Assembly: GCF_003149185.1 (NCBI RefSeq)
Contig: NZ_QGDO01000003.1
Span: 512,379-576,378, forward strand
DNA: 64,000 nt
Direction of reading: 5' to 3'
DNA from: Sediminitomix flava
GTDB taxonomy: Bacteria; Bacteroidota; Bacteroidia; Cytophagales; Flammeovirgaceae
In this document: piece after piece, positions 46,772 to 56,661 of the stretch
Layout of the letters: each line of letters starts with the position of its first letter
Position numbering within the stretch: position 1 is the first letter of the stretch
Made by a program: the position numbers and the translations under genes
Notes under the pieces: model-generated
Seen by the model: the letters and a program-made list of their open reading frames with translations, nothing else
Told to the model about the DNA's origin: nothing
The model's database searches: none

Positions 46772-48571
46772 ATGAAAAGTAAAAGAAATTTATCTATTCT
46801 AGGTCTTCTAATTTTTATAGCTGCTTTTGGGCTGTTTCTTTCAGTTCCATTTGTGGAAACATATAATCTAGATGTAGAGACTGTCAATAAAAGTATTCAA
46901 GACGAAGAAAAAAGAGCGTTATTCTTGAAAGACAATTCTATGATTGGTCAAGAATACTTAAGCTCAATTTCTTTTGTGAATGATTTAAATTCAGAGTTTA
47001 ATAAAACAAATGAATTAGTTGTCGCTAAGTATGGAATTAGTGTGACTGAGATCAGCTCGATCATTAAAATTTTACAAGGAGAGAATACTTATCAATTAGA
47101 GGTCGCTCAAAGTCAGCTATCGGGTGATGAAGAAGTATTAAACTTCAAGAAAGAAATGCTTCAGAGTTATACCTCTTGGATGGATAATAAAGTCTATAAT
47201 TCCACAGACGAATTAGAAAGTCAGTTAACAGCTAAAGTTTCAGATATAAATAAAGGGATTGCTACTTACAAAGGAATCGATCAATATCAGATTAAATCTG
47301 TTCGCTTTAATCTTGTAAAGAGTGCGAATACAAGTCCTGTAAGGCAAAATCCATTATTATTCTTACTTCTCACTTATTTAGGAGCAGTAGTAGGGGCTTT
47401 ACTTTTTATTTTACCCCAACAGAAAAATGTTGAAGCTTTCACTAATGATAGAAATTTCCAATCTGCTCTTACAAACAAAGGCTGGTTAGGAATTCTCTTG
47501 GGTTCATTCTTGATCTTGTTCTACATACTTTTGTATTTCTACCCTGAGTATATGACTTCATGGGTGATCATGGTTGACCCTGTAAGTAAGCTGTTAAGTG
47601 GAAATGAGGCAGGAGAGTTTTTCCTATATGGTTTCCTTTATACGATTTGTATTTGGGTGATGGGGATTAGAATGATGATCAAGTATAAGAGGAATAATTA
47701 TCAGATTTTGAGAACAATTTCTGTAATGTTTTTTCAGACAGCTTTTGCTTTCCTAATTCCTGAGATTCTGATCAGACTTAATTACCCATATTACGATTTT
47801 AAGAATATCTGGCCTTTAGATTATGACTTCTTCTTTGATAATTCATTATCACAATTGATAGCAAGTGGTCAATTAGGAATTTTTATGTTGGTTTGGGGGA
47901 TTGCTTTGGTTGCTGTTGCTGTACCTGTTTTTACATATTTCTTCGGAAAGAGATGGTATTGTTCTTGGGTTTGTGGATGTGGTGGTTTAGCAGAGACATT
48001 AGGTGATCCATTCAGACAACTATCAGATAAATCTTTAAAAGCATGGAAGATTGAAAGAATCGTAATTCATTCAGTTCTTGTATTCGCAGTAGTTATGACA
48101 GCTGGAGTACTTTATACGTACTTTACAAGCAGTTCTAGTTTCTTAGGAATGAATACCTACCAAGTAAGATCAGTGTATGGCTTTGGAATTGGTAGTGTTT
48201 TTTCTGGTGTGGTAGGAACGGGTTTTTATCCACTCATGGGAAACAGAGTTTGGTGTCGATTTGGTTGTCCTTTAGCGGCTTATTTAGGTTTAGTTCAACG
48301 ATTTAAGTCTAGATTTAGAATTACTACGAATGGAGGACAATGTATTTCTTGTGGAAACTGTTCAACTTACTGTGAAATGGGGATTGATGTTCGTTGGTAT
48401 GCTCAAAGGGGACAGAACATCGTAAGGTCATCTTGTGTAGGCTGTGGGGTTTGTGCTTCAGTGTGCCCTAGGGGAGTGCTAAAACTTGAGAATGGGAAAG
48501 AAGAAAATCGATTCGGAAATCCAATTCTTTTAGGTAATAATAAAGTTGAGCTAAAAGAGATAAAAGCTTAA
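46772..48571 (+). CDS. membrane polyferredoxin (NapH/CcoG-like 4Fe-4S protein)
   Basis: 599 residues. An N-terminal membrane helix (about 7-26), an extracytoplasmic domain of about 160 residues with no recognised fold, then at least five further membrane segments. Cys motifs: W-x-C-S-W-V-C-G-C-GG from C397, NRVWCRFGCPLAAYLGL, and two ferredoxin clusters CISCGNCSTYC and CVGCGVCASVCPRG near 530-570. The NapH/CcoG/NosR family moves electrons across or along the membrane. The first ferredoxin motif lacks the usual CP ending. It follows the SpoIIE phosphatase gene closely, so co-expression is likely. The redox partner is unknown. Confidence 0.85.
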   Translation: MKSKRNLSILGLLIFIAAFGLFLSVPFVETYNLDVETVNKSIQDEEKRALFLKDNSMIGQEYLSSISFVNDLNSEFNKTNELVVAKYGISVTEISSIIKILQGENTYQLEVAQSQLSGDEEVLNFKKEMLQSYTSWMDNKVYNSTDELESQLTAKVSDINKGIATYKGIDQYQIKSVRFNLVKSANTSPVRQNPLLFLLLTYLGAVVGALLFILPQQKNVEAFTNDRNFQSALTNKGWLGILLGSFLILFYILLYFYPEYMTSWVIMVDPVSKLLSGNEAGEFFLYGFLYTICIWVMGIRMMIKYKRNNYQILRTISVMFFQTAFAFLIPEILIRLNYPYYDFKNIWPLDYDFFFDNSLSQLIASGQLGIFMLVWGIALVAVAVPVFTYFFGKRWYCSWVCGCGGLAETLGDPFRQLSDKSLKAWKIERIVIHSVLVFAVVMTAGVLYTYFTSSSSFLGMNTYQVRSVYGFGIGSVFSGVVGTGFYPLMGNRVWCRFGCPLAAYLGLVQRFKSRFRITTNGGQCISCGNCSTYCEMGIDVRWYAQRGQNIVRSSCVGCGVCASVCPRGVLKLENGKEENRFGNPILLGNNKVELKEIKA

Positions 48572-48619
48572 AAAAGAATATGCCCAAGAATGATCATTTC
48601 ATCCTCGGGCATTTTTTTA
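48572..48619. terminator. bidirectional terminator between polyferredoxin and GH15 genes
   Basis: Stem ATGCCC/GGGCAT (48580-48585 with 48607-48612), partial inner pairing, T-run on the right (48612-48618) and A-run on the left (48570-48575), so it works for both converging genes. Confidence 0.8.
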
Positions 48620-50434
48620 TTTTAAATAGATAGGTTTAGCAGTTTTTCTAGAAATAGCAAAAGCAGCATTTACAAGACCGACATGACTGTATGTCTGAGG
48701 GAAGTTACCCCATTGACTTCCTGTATGTGCATCTACATCTTCACTTAGAAGTCCTAGATGATTTGAGTAACCCTTGATATTATTAAATGTCTCAATAGCT
48801 TCCTCAATTCTACCAACACGAGCAAGAGCTTCAACATACCAGAATGCACAAATTAAGAACGTAGTTTCTGGCTCACCGAAATCATCTGCATGTTTGTATC
48901 TAAAGAATAACCCTTCGTCAGTTTTCAATTCCTTTTCCATTTCCATCAAATGCCTTTTCGCTTTTTCAGAATTTGGATCAAGATATTCCATATTTATGAG
49001 CTGAAGTAAACTTGCATCTAGGTGTTTGACTCCAATAGCTTGTGTATAAACCCCTCTTTCCTTGTCATAGCATTCTTCAATTCGTTTGGCTGACTCTAGT
49101 GATAACTCATGACTTAGATTGTGCATTTGGAAGTCTTCCATTTCTTCAGCTATTCTGAGAGCTGCTTGACAGCCTGCCCAGTGGAAAAGGAAGGTAAAAC
49201 AGTGTTTTTGTTTTAGACCTCTGAATTCCCAAAGTCCATTGTCAGGTTCATCCATTGTTCTTTCGATCAACCTTAATCCTCCCATTACTAGCTCTCGCAT
49301 ATGAGGTGTGCTATTGTAGGTTAATCTTTTATCAGTGAAAAGAGGTAACAAGGTCACCATCACTTGTCCATAAACATCATTCTGAATATGTTCATAGGCT
49401 TGATTTCCGATTCGTACAGGTTTGTTCCCTTTGTAGCCATTCAAGTCTAAGATTTTCTCTTCTGGTAGTTTATTAGGAACGATTGGGTACAATGGATTCA
49501 ATCTTTCACTATCTCTGCTTTCCCTCTTTAAAGCAATATTCTCAATGTAGTTGGCATATTTTTCAAGCTCAGTGAAGTGGGAGAGGTCATTGAGTGCTTT
49601 TAAGGTATAGTGCGTATCTCTCATCCAACAGAAGCGATAATCCCAGTTTCTAGTACTGTTTGGTGCTTCTGGTAAACTTGTAGTTGCAGCTGCTATAATA
49701 GCACCGGTGTCCTCGTATTGGTGTAGCTTGAGGGTTAGGGCAGAACGAATGATCGCTTCTTGTTCAAAGAACTCTGTCGTTGTATTTTTTACCCAAGTTC
49801 TCCAATAGTCAATCGTCTTTTTGAGGAAATTACCTGTAGTTTCTTTTAATCCGCCTTCTAATGGGATACCCCAAGTCAATGTGAGGTATTTGGAGTCTGT
49901 TAAAACGAAATACTCTTCTTCACTGATATAAGACAATGAAATATCTGTCGTAAGTCTAACTCTTTGTTCCAAACCTTGATAACGAATATGGTTACTACCA
50001 AATAGTTTATCAGGTACGATTTCGCCATAATCTCCAGTTGGATTACAAATTACTTTGATTCTTGGGCTACCACTGAGAAGAATAATTTTCCTCATCAACA
50101 TGAGTGGCTTGAAGGTACGTTGTTGTTGTTCGAATCTTGGAGCAAAGTCCACGACCAAAAAACTACCATCAACCGTTTCAAATTTGGTTTCAATGATATT
50201 CGTATTTGTAATGTAAGTTTGAGTGGTGGTAAAGTTTGGATCTTCTGGGACTATTGAGAAAGAACCTCCTTTTTCTTCATCCAAAAGTTTTCCAAACAAG
50301 AAACTACTATCAAACCTTGGAAAACATAGCCAATCGATTGAGGCTTTATCACTGACAAGAGCCAAGAAAGCACAATTTCCAATAATTCCATAGGGGTATT
50401 TGTGAGTTTCCTCACTATTCTGAGGGGTAGACAT
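48617..50434 (-). CDS. GH15 glycoside hydrolase (glucoamylase / trehalase-like)
   Basis: 605 residues, no signal peptide, so probably cytoplasmic. The N-terminal beta domain begins YGIIGNCAFLALVSDKASIDWLCFPRFDS, typical of bacterial GH15. The (alpha/alpha)6 barrel has NWDYRFCWMRDTHYTL, the likely general acid E403 in DNGLWEFRG and the base E565 in LSEDVDAHTGSQWGNFPQTYSHVG. Bacterial enzymes of this build act on alpha-glucans or trehalose. The stop codon sits within the shared terminator region. Confidence 0.92.
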   Translation of the reverse strand: MSTPQNSEETHKYPYGIIGNCAFLALVSDKASIDWLCFPRFDSSFLFGKLLDEEKGGSFSIVPEDPNFTTTQTYITNTNIIETKFETVDGSFLVVDFAPRFEQQQRTFKPLMLMRKIILLSGSPRIKVICNPTGDYGEIVPDKLFGSNHIRYQGLEQRVRLTTDISLSYISEEEYFVLTDSKYLTLTWGIPLEGGLKETTGNFLKKTIDYWRTWVKNTTTEFFEQEAIIRSALTLKLHQYEDTGAIIAAATTSLPEAPNSTRNWDYRFCWMRDTHYTLKALNDLSHFTELEKYANYIENIALKRESRDSERLNPLYPIVPNKLPEEKILDLNGYKGNKPVRIGNQAYEHIQNDVYGQVMVTLLPLFTDKRLTYNSTPHMRELVMGGLRLIERTMDEPDNGLWEFRGLKQKHCFTFLFHWAGCQAALRIAEEMEDFQMHNLSHELSLESAKRIEECYDKERGVYTQAIGVKHLDASLLQLINMEYLDPNSEKAKRHLMEMEKELKTDEGLFFRYKHADDFGEPETTFLICAFWYVEALARVGRIEEAIETFNNIKGYSNHLGLLSEDVDAHTGSQWGNFPQTYSHVGLVNAAFAISRKTAKPIYLK

Positions 50435-50523
50435 AGTATGATTGTAAGAATAAGTTTAAAATATGATCTGAATTTTTGAGTATAGTTAAGTAATAGTAAA
50501 AAGATACACCTTCTTTTTGCCTT

Positions 50524-50565
50524 AAACAAAAAAAGCTATGTTCTCATGTAGAAAACATAGCTTTT
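50524..50565 (-). terminator. terminator after the PorE-like gene
   Basis: Perfect 12-bp stem AAAAGCTATGTT/AACATAGCTTTT (50531-50542 with 50554-50565). On the minus strand it is followed by TTTTTTTGTTT. Confidence 0.85.
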
Positions 50566-50586
50566 ATTATGTGATTAAGTAGATTC

Positions 50587-52596
50587 TTATTCTATAATTT
50601 GGAATTCTGTTCTTCTGTTTAATGCTCTACCATCTTTCGTGGTATTATCCGCAATTGGTGTGCTTTCTCCATATCCTTTTGAAACTAAGCGACTGCTTTC
50701 AATTCCTTTACCAATAAGATATGAAACAACAGATTGAGCTCTTTTTTCTGATAATTGCTGGTTATAACCTTCATTACCTACATCATCTGTATGCCCACCA
50801 ATCTCAACTTTCAGATCTTGGTGCTCATTCAGAATCATAACCAAATGATCTAGTTCGGGTTCAGATTCTGTCTTAAGGTTAGCACTGTTGGTGTCAAAGA
50901 ATACATTTCTAAGGATAATTTTACTACCAACTTTAATTTTATTCAGAGTGATGATTTTTTCAGCTTCATAATACTCCGTACTCTCTTCAATTGAAAAGTT
51001 TTCTGAATGGAAAAGATAACCCTCTGCATCAATATTAATTGCATAGTCTTTTCCACTAGGAAGTGGCATCAAGAATTTACCTGTCTCACTATTTGATGTA
51101 ATGGAAGTGATTTCCTCATTCGTATTTACGTCTGTAATAGTGATATTTGCTGTTACAGGTGATTGTGATTCTTCATCGAGAATAAACCCTTTGAAAAGAA
51201 TTAGTTTAGCAATTTCAACCACTACTACTTCTTCTTTTACTTCTACAGGTTCAGGTTCTTCCTTAACTACAACAGGTTCCTCCTCTTTAATTTTAAAGTC
51301 AATTTTATAAATATCTTTAGAACCATAAGAATCTTCTCTCCAAGTTGCAATATATCCTTCATCACCTTTGGCTGTGATCGATAAGAAAATATCATCACCA
51401 GGAGTATTGATATGACTTCCCATGCTTTCTGCTTCTGTCCAAGTACCGTGTTTTAAAGTACTTTTGAATATGTCGTAACCACCAATAGTGTGATGCCCTT
51501 TAGATGAGAAATAAAGAGTTTTTCCGTCAGGGTGGAAATAAACAGCATCTTCATCATAAATTGAATTTATGGCAAGTCCTAAATTTTCAGCTTCTCCCCA
51601 CTGACCATTTGTTTGAAGTTCAGAAACAAAAATATCAAGTCCTCCATGAGTATTTTTATCATAGTCACTAACGAAGAAAAGCTTTTTACCATCATATGAA
51701 TAACAAGCTGATGGTTGGTGCTCTGAAATATTTATAGTTTCTGGGAATTTCTTAGGCTCACTCCATTGACTCCCTTTTCTGATACTTTCATATAATAGTC
51801 CTTCTCTGTAGATGATCATTTTACTACCATCAGGAGAAAGCGCTACCGATGCATCATGTTCGGCTGTATTAATTGGATGACCAAGGTTCGATGCAGGAGT
51901 CCAAGCACCATTTTGGAATTTGCTAGAATAAATATCTTCAAAATAATGATGATCACCACTGATTTGACCGCCAGTTGAATTGCTTCTTCTAGATGTAAAA
52001 TAGATTTCAGTTTGATCGGCATTAATGGTTACACCGTATTCAGCATATTCTGAGTTTACAGCTTCTCCAAGGTTAATGAATTCAACCTCAACACCACTAT
52101 CGGCTAACCTAATTCCATTTCTACATTCTTCAATCTTCTTTAAAATAAGTTCATCCTCCCCGTGAGAGTCGATATAACGACGAAAATGCTTGATAGCTGT
52201 TTGAAACTCTCTTTTATAATGGTAAGTAAGTCCCAAATACTTTTGAATTTCATCTAGGTCAGGATTAATCATATCCAGTTCCATTGCCTTTTCTAAATAC
52301 TCTAAGGCTTTCGTCTTATCATGCTGAGTACAGTAAAGGTAACTGATACCTATAATGTAGTTAAGTCTTACATTATTTGAGTTAAACTCTTGAGCTTTAA
52401 ACAAATATTCTAGAGCACCATCAAAGTCTCCAGCATCCATGTAAGACTGCCCAGTTTTCATATTTTCAACAGCTTCTTTCATCTGCTCTTTCTGATCTGG
52501 GAAATTCTTTTTTGTAAACTCAACGTCTTGAGCGAATAAAATAGATTGAGTTATACAACTTAAAAAGATGTAAAATGATAATTGTAGATATTTCAT
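50587..52596 (-). CDS. OmpA-family protein with TPR, beta-propeller and CarboxypepD-like domains (PorE-like)
   Basis: 669 residues with a signal peptide (cleavage near LFAQ). Order of parts: TPR repeats (about 35-160), a WD40-like/PD40 propeller (about 180-430, repeated 'DA..SPDG.K.' and 'D..FHPDGKTLYFSS' blades), a Glu/Val-rich linker, a carboxypeptidase-regulatory-like domain (about 465-545) and an OmpA domain (about 555-669, VEIGGHTDDVGNEGYNQQLSEKRAQ...NRRTEF). This exact series is that of PorE of the type IX secretion system, though Bacteroidota carry many paralogues of this build and the lipobox of PorE is absent. It binds peptidoglycan. Confidence 0.85.
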   Translation of the reverse strand: MKYLQLSFYIFLSCITQSILFAQDVEFTKKNFPDQKEQMKEAVENMKTGQSYMDAGDFDGALEYLFKAQEFNSNNVRLNYIIGISYLYCTQHDKTKALEYLEKAMELDMINPDLDEIQKYLGLTYHYKREFQTAIKHFRRYIDSHGEDELILKKIEECRNGIRLADSGVEVEFINLGEAVNSEYAEYGVTINADQTEIYFTSRRSNSTGGQISGDHHYFEDIYSSKFQNGAWTPASNLGHPINTAEHDASVALSPDGSKMIIYREGLLYESIRKGSQWSEPKKFPETINISEHQPSACYSYDGKKLFFVSDYDKNTHGGLDIFVSELQTNGQWGEAENLGLAINSIYDEDAVYFHPDGKTLYFSSKGHHTIGGYDIFKSTLKHGTWTEAESMGSHINTPGDDIFLSITAKGDEGYIATWREDSYGSKDIYKIDFKIKEEEPVVVKEEPEPVEVKEEVVVVEIAKLILFKGFILDEESQSPVTANITITDVNTNEEITSITSNSETGKFLMPLPSGKDYAINIDAEGYLFHSENFSIEESTEYYEAEKIITLNKIKVGSKIILRNVFFDTNSANLKTESEPELDHLVMILNEHQDLKVEIGGHTDDVGNEGYNQQLSEKRAQSVVSYLIGKGIESSRLVSKGYGESTPIADNTTKDGRALNRRTEFQIIE

Positions 52597-52682
52597 CTGA
52601 ATTAGTATTAGCCTTAGTTTTTTTTAGATTAAAAAGTCCTTAACTAAATTTGTCAATGTTATTTCACAAAACTAACAAATCA

Positions 52683-53723
52683 ATGGAGTTTTTTTTAAAT
52701 AGGCAGTTTCGAATTTTAATATTTTCTTCCTTCATCTTTATGTTTTCATGCTCTAGCCAAACTGATAGGGATAAATTTTTCTTGAAAGGGATGATAGCAA
52801 TGGACGATAAAGATTATGAAGAAGCAATACACTTTTTTACAGAATCTTATCAATTAGATAGTTCTTTTGCAGATGCAATCAATAATAGAGGAGTGGCATT
52901 GATGAAGAAAAAGGAATATCCAAAAGCACTTTCTGATTTTGAAAAAGCAGAAGCGATCAGAGAAGGTTATTTTGAAGCATCAAAAAATAAAGCACTTGCT
53001 TTTCAAGAACTAGACAAGCATGAAAATACAATATTGGTTTTAGATTCTTTGATCAAGACAAACCCAGATTCAACTTTTCTTTTTTCAACTAGAGGAGTTT
53101 CAAAACTGGCTTTATCTCAAAATGAATCAGCTTTATTAGATTTTCAAAAACAGCTTGAATACTCACCTAATGATATTGCTAGTCTCTTAAATATTGGATA
53201 TATAACCTATTCAAATGGTGATTATGATGTGGCCAAAAAGAGTTTCCAAAAGGTAATAGAATTGGATAAAAAGAGTGCTTTAGCATACAATAATTTAGGT
53301 TTAGTGTACCTAAGAGAAAATTCATTTGAGAAAAGTGAATTAGAGTTTAATAAAGCATTAGAAATTGATTCATCTCATCCGTATTTCAGAAATAACAGAG
53401 CTTTAGCGCTTCTGTTTCTGGGTAAATTGGATAAGGCTTTAGATGATCTTGATATCTCAAAGTATTATGATGACAAGAATCCTTTGTTGTATAGAAATTT
53501 TTCATTTTACTTTGCACAAAATAAAGAGTTTGAAAAAGCTGAAGCTACTCTGGAAAAAGCAAAATCAATGGATGAAAATCTTGAGGGTTATAATTTCTTT
53601 AAGGCTGAACTTCAAAGGTTAGAGGGAAACATAGAAAAAGCGTGCTCATTTTACATAAAATCTCAGAAAAATGGGGAAGGCTTTCATTCAAATGCTTATA
53701 ATTGCAAAACAGAAATTGATTAG
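52683..53723 (+). CDS. TPR-repeat lipoprotein
   Basis: 346 residues from ATG 52683, which gives a clean lipoprotein signal (Cys about 23 in FMFSCSS). The frame is open upstream to a TTG at 52650 with another ATG at 52656, both less convincing. The rest is about eight TPR units such as AINNRGVALMKKKEYPKALSDFEKA and ALAYNNLGLVYLRENSFEKSELEFNKALEID, a scaffold for protein contacts on the periplasmic face of the envelope. It is divergent from the PorE-like gene, which may hint at a shared envelope function. Confidence 0.88.
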   Translation: MEFFLNRQFRILIFSSFIFMFSCSSQTDRDKFFLKGMIAMDDKDYEEAIHFFTESYQLDSSFADAINNRGVALMKKKEYPKALSDFEKAEAIREGYFEASKNKALAFQELDKHENTILVLDSLIKTNPDSTFLFSTRGVSKLALSQNESALLDFQKQLEYSPNDIASLLNIGYITYSNGDYDVAKKSFQKVIELDKKSALAYNNLGLVYLRENSFEKSELEFNKALEIDSSHPYFRNNRALALLFLGKLDKALDDLDISKYYDDKNPLLYRNFSFYFAQNKEFEKAEATLEKAKSMDENLEGYNFFKAELQRLEGNIEKACSFYIKSQKNGEGFHSNAYNCKTEID

Positions 53724-53805
53724 TTGATTGAAATATCAACGGGATTAGGGTGTAATTTTCATTAAATATTTATATAATTACCCTTGGTTCAGTACAATAG
53801 CGGAA

Positions 53806-53834
53806 GCGGAAGTCAAAAAATACTTGTGACTTCT
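53806..53834 (+). promoter_or_regulatory. leader hairpin before enoyl-CoA hydratase
   Basis: Stem GAAGTCA/TGACTTC (53809-53815 with 53827-53833). The outer context GCGGAAGTC...GACTTCT is also found in the CoA-transferase leader (36669-36703). It lies about 26 bp before the ATG. Structure seen; function unknown. Confidence 0.4.
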
Positions 53835-53859
53835 CAGGAAAACTAAAATCTGTTAACTA

Positions 53860-54639
53860 ATGGAATTTGAAAATCTTTTACTGGAATTAGCTAATAATGG
53901 CGTTCTTACGATTACGATTAACCGTGAGGATAAATTGAACGCTTTGAATTCTGCCACTATGGAAGAATTGAATAGTGCATTCCAGCGTGTATATGATGAA
54001 CCTGAGATTAAGGCAGTAGTGATTACTGGGAAAGGACAAAAAGCTTTTGTAGCTGGAGCAGATATTGCTGAAATCTCGGAGTTGACTCAGATGAACGGAC
54101 GAAAGTTTGCTGAAAGAGGACAAGAAATTTTTGCACAAATTGAAAACTGTCCGAAGCCAGTAGTAGCAGCTGTAAATGGTTATGCTTTAGGTGGAGGAAG
54201 TGAATTAGCGATGGCTTGCCATATTAGAGTAGCAAGTGAAAATGCTAAATTTGGTTTACCAGAAGTTAGTTTAGGTCTTATTCCTGGTTATGGAGGGACT
54301 CAACGTCTTACTCAGTTAGTTGGGAAAGGAAAAGCTTTTGAGATGATCATGACAGGAGATATCATCAGTGCTGCTGAAGCAAAGGAATTTGGTTTAGTAA
54401 ACCATGTTGTTCCTGTTGAAGAAGTAGTAAATAAATCTGTTGAGATTATTGATAAAATCCTTTCAAAAGCATCTGTTGCAATTTCTCACGTAATTGATTG
54501 CATCAATTTAGCTGCATCAGGAAATGACGGTTTCCAAAATGAGGCAAATGCTTTTGGTAACTGTTGTGGAACAGAGGACTTTAAAGAAGGAACATCTGCT
54601 TTCTTACAAAAGAGAAAGCCGATCTTTACAGGCAAATAA
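53860..54639 (+). CDS. enoyl-CoA hydratase (crotonase)
   Basis: 259 residues, crotonase fold. The oxyanion-hole segments are KAFVAGADIAEI and VNGYALGGGSELAMACH. The two catalytic glutamates are E115 (GGGSELA) and E135 (GLPEVSLGLIPGYGGTQRL), 20 residues apart as in mitochondrial crotonase. It hydrates short-chain trans-2-enoyl-CoA in beta-oxidation or butanoate metabolism. It is monocistronic between a structured leader and its own terminator. Confidence 0.93.
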   Translation: MEFENLLLELANNGVLTITINREDKLNALNSATMEELNSAFQRVYDEPEIKAVVITGKGQKAFVAGADIAEISELTQMNGRKFAERGQEIFAQIENCPKPVVAAVNGYALGGGSELAMACHIRVASENAKFGLPEVSLGLIPGYGGTQRLTQLVGKGKAFEMIMTGDIISAAEAKEFGLVNHVVPVEEVVNKSVEIIDKILSKASVAISHVIDCINLAASGNDGFQNEANAFGNCCGTEDFKEGTSAFLQKRKPIFTGK

Positions 54640-54661
54640 GAAATTTATTTAATGCATAAGT

Positions 54662-54695
54662 AAACCCGCAGGAATTTGATTTCTGCGGGTTTTTA
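54662..54695 (+). terminator. terminator after enoyl-CoA hydratase
   Basis: 9-bp stem AACCCGCAG/CTGCGGGTT (54663-54671 with 54683-54691) followed by TTTTA. It ends 13 bp before the flippase ATG. Confidence 0.85.
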
Positions 54696-54707
54696 TCTTA
54701 TACCGAT

Positions 54708-56207
54708 ATGTTCAAGAAATTACTTTCAGAAACGGTTATTTATGGAGGAACAACTATTCTTACTAGATTAGTTAGTTATGCCTTAGTGCCCTTACATACA
54801 GGTGTTTTCAAGGTTGATGATTATGGTATTGTCTCTCTCTTTTTCACTTATATAGTCTTCTTTAATGTAGTGTATACTTATGGGATGGAGACAGCCTTCT
54901 TTAGGTTTTCAAATCTGAAAGGTGAGAACAAAGAGAAGGTATTCAACCAAATCATGACATCTTTATTGTTTACTTCTGTCTTGTTTTCTGGAATAGGAAT
55001 TTATTTCAGTCAGAATATAGCTGAAGCACTCGGGTATTCTAATGCCCAACATTATGTCGTTTGGATATTTATGCTCATAGCGATTGATGCTATTGTTTCT
55101 GTACCGTTTGCTAAGCTAAGACTTGAAAAAAAGGCAACACTTTTTGCGTCTTATAAAATTGTGAATGTGTTGATCATGTTCGGGCTGAATTATTTTTTCC
55201 TTCTTACTTGCCCAAGTATTCTGAAAGGAGAGAGTTTTTCAAGTCTAAAGCCATTCGTTGAAAGTTTTTATGACCCTAATCTTGGGTATGGTTATGTCTT
55301 TTTAGCAAATCTTATCGCAAACTCAACCTACCTACTCATGTTTGTGAAAGATTGGTTGAGATTGAAGTTTGTCTATGATAAAGAGTTGTATTCAAAAATC
55401 TTGAATTATGGTTTGCCTTTAGTGATTTCTGGATTAGCATTCGCTGTCAATGAGGTAGCTGATCGTCAATTACTGTTTTCGTGGTTGCCAGATGGTTTTT
55501 ATGCAGAAGGTGATGGAGAATATGCTGTGGGTGTTTATTCTGCTTGTTATAAGCTATCGATTTTTATAACTATGTCGGTAATGGCATTTAAGTATGCAGC
55601 TGAGCCATTCTTTTTTGCTAGAGCAGGTGAGAAAAATTCTAAGAATCAGTTAAGTATCATTATGCGTTATTTCGTGATTGTACTCGCGATGATGTATGTT
55701 GGTATTTTAGCCAATGTAGATTGGATTGCACCAATTTTGATTAGGAAACCTGAATATCTTGTAGGTTTGAATGTAGTTCCAATTCTCTTAATGGCAAATA
55801 TCTTTTTAGGTATTTATTACAATCTAGCGATTTGGTATAAGCTAACAGATAAAACGAGATATGGAGCCGTAATTAGTACAATTGGTGCTTTGATTACTAT
55901 TAGTATCAACTTCATCTTAATTCCAAAATATGGCTATTTTGGTTCTGCCATAGCAACATTTTCTGCTTATGGAAGTATGATGGTGATTTCTTATTTATTA
56001 GGTCAGAAGCATTACCCAGTACCATACACTACTAAGAATAGTTTAATTCATTTGTTTGTAGCTGTAGTTCTTGGCTATGTTTGCTTTTTTGAAATATCAG
56101 CAGGAACTTTAGGATTAATCTTGAAAAATGGAATAGTAGCTGTTTATATTTTAGGAACGCTATTCATTGAAAAGAAAAAACTACAAAATCTTCAGATTAG
56201 TAATTAA
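54708..56207 (+). CDS. polysaccharide/oligosaccharide flippase (Wzx-like, MOP superfamily)
   Basis: 499 residues with about 12-14 hydrophobic segments and the N-terminal signature of the family (SETVIYGGTTILTRLVSYALVPLHTGVFKVDDYGIVSLFFTY). Such proteins flip lipid-linked glycan units across the inner membrane for capsule, O-antigen or exopolysaccharide. No glycosyltransferase lies nearby. It is followed 8 bp later by dut, so the two are co-transcribed, an arrangement without obvious functional logic. Confidence 0.9.
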   Translation: MFKKLLSETVIYGGTTILTRLVSYALVPLHTGVFKVDDYGIVSLFFTYIVFFNVVYTYGMETAFFRFSNLKGENKEKVFNQIMTSLLFTSVLFSGIGIYFSQNIAEALGYSNAQHYVVWIFMLIAIDAIVSVPFAKLRLEKKATLFASYKIVNVLIMFGLNYFFLLTCPSILKGESFSSLKPFVESFYDPNLGYGYVFLANLIANSTYLLMFVKDWLRLKFVYDKELYSKILNYGLPLVISGLAFAVNEVADRQLLFSWLPDGFYAEGDGEYAVGVYSACYKLSIFITMSVMAFKYAAEPFFFARAGEKNSKNQLSIIMRYFVIVLAMMYVGILANVDWIAPILIRKPEYLVGLNVVPILLMANIFLGIYYNLAIWYKLTDKTRYGAVISTIGALITISINFILIPKYGYFGSAIATFSAYGSMMVISYLLGQKHYPVPYTTKNSLIHLFVAVVLGYVCFFEISAGTLGLILKNGIVAVYILGTLFIEKKKLQNLQISN

Positions 56208-56215
56208 TATATTAG

Positions 56216-56650
56216 ATGAAAGTTAGAGTAATAAATAAATCAGGACACGATTTACCATCTTATCAAACTTCTCACTCAGCAGGAATGGATTTGAGAGCTG
56301 TTTTAGAAGAAGAGATTGTTTTAAAACCTTTAGAACGAAAGTTGATTCCTACGGGGATTTATATGGAACTTCCTCAAGGTTTTGAAGCACAAGTTAGACC
56401 TAGAAGTGGTTTGGCTTATAAGCATGGTTTGACGGTCTTAAATTCTCCTGGAACAATTGATGCAGACTATAGAGGTGAAGTGAAAGTTCTTTTGGTAAAC
56501 CTTTCAAATGATGAGTTTGTAGTAAAAAATGGTGAGCGTATTGCACAAATGGTAATCGCGAAACATGAGACAATTCAGTGGGATGCAGTTGAAGCGTTAA
56601 ATGAGACAGAAAGAGGTGCTGGTGGTTACGGCAGTACTGGAGTTTCTTAA
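56216..56650 (+). CDS. dut: dUTP diphosphatase
   Basis: 144 residues, the usual size for trimeric dUTPase. All five family motifs are present in order: [43 protein letters not shown] and the C-terminal lid [10 protein letters not shown]. It hydrolyses dUTP to dUMP, preventing uracil incorporation. It directly follows the flippase gene. Confidence 0.97.
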   Translation: MKVRVINKSGHDLPSYQTSHSAGMDLRAVLEEEIVLKPLERKLIPTGIYMELPQGFEAQVRPRSGLAYKHGLTVLNSPGTIDADYRGEVKVLLVNLSNDEFVVKNGERIAQMVIAKHETIQWDAVEALNETERGAGGYGSTGVS

Positions 56651-56661
56651 TAAGTATACGG

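Noticed and set aside
53740..53790. Terminator after the TPR lipoprotein gene
   Set aside because: AGGGTGTAATT/AATTACCCT can pair only with a 2-nt bulge and a long loop, and no T-run follows.
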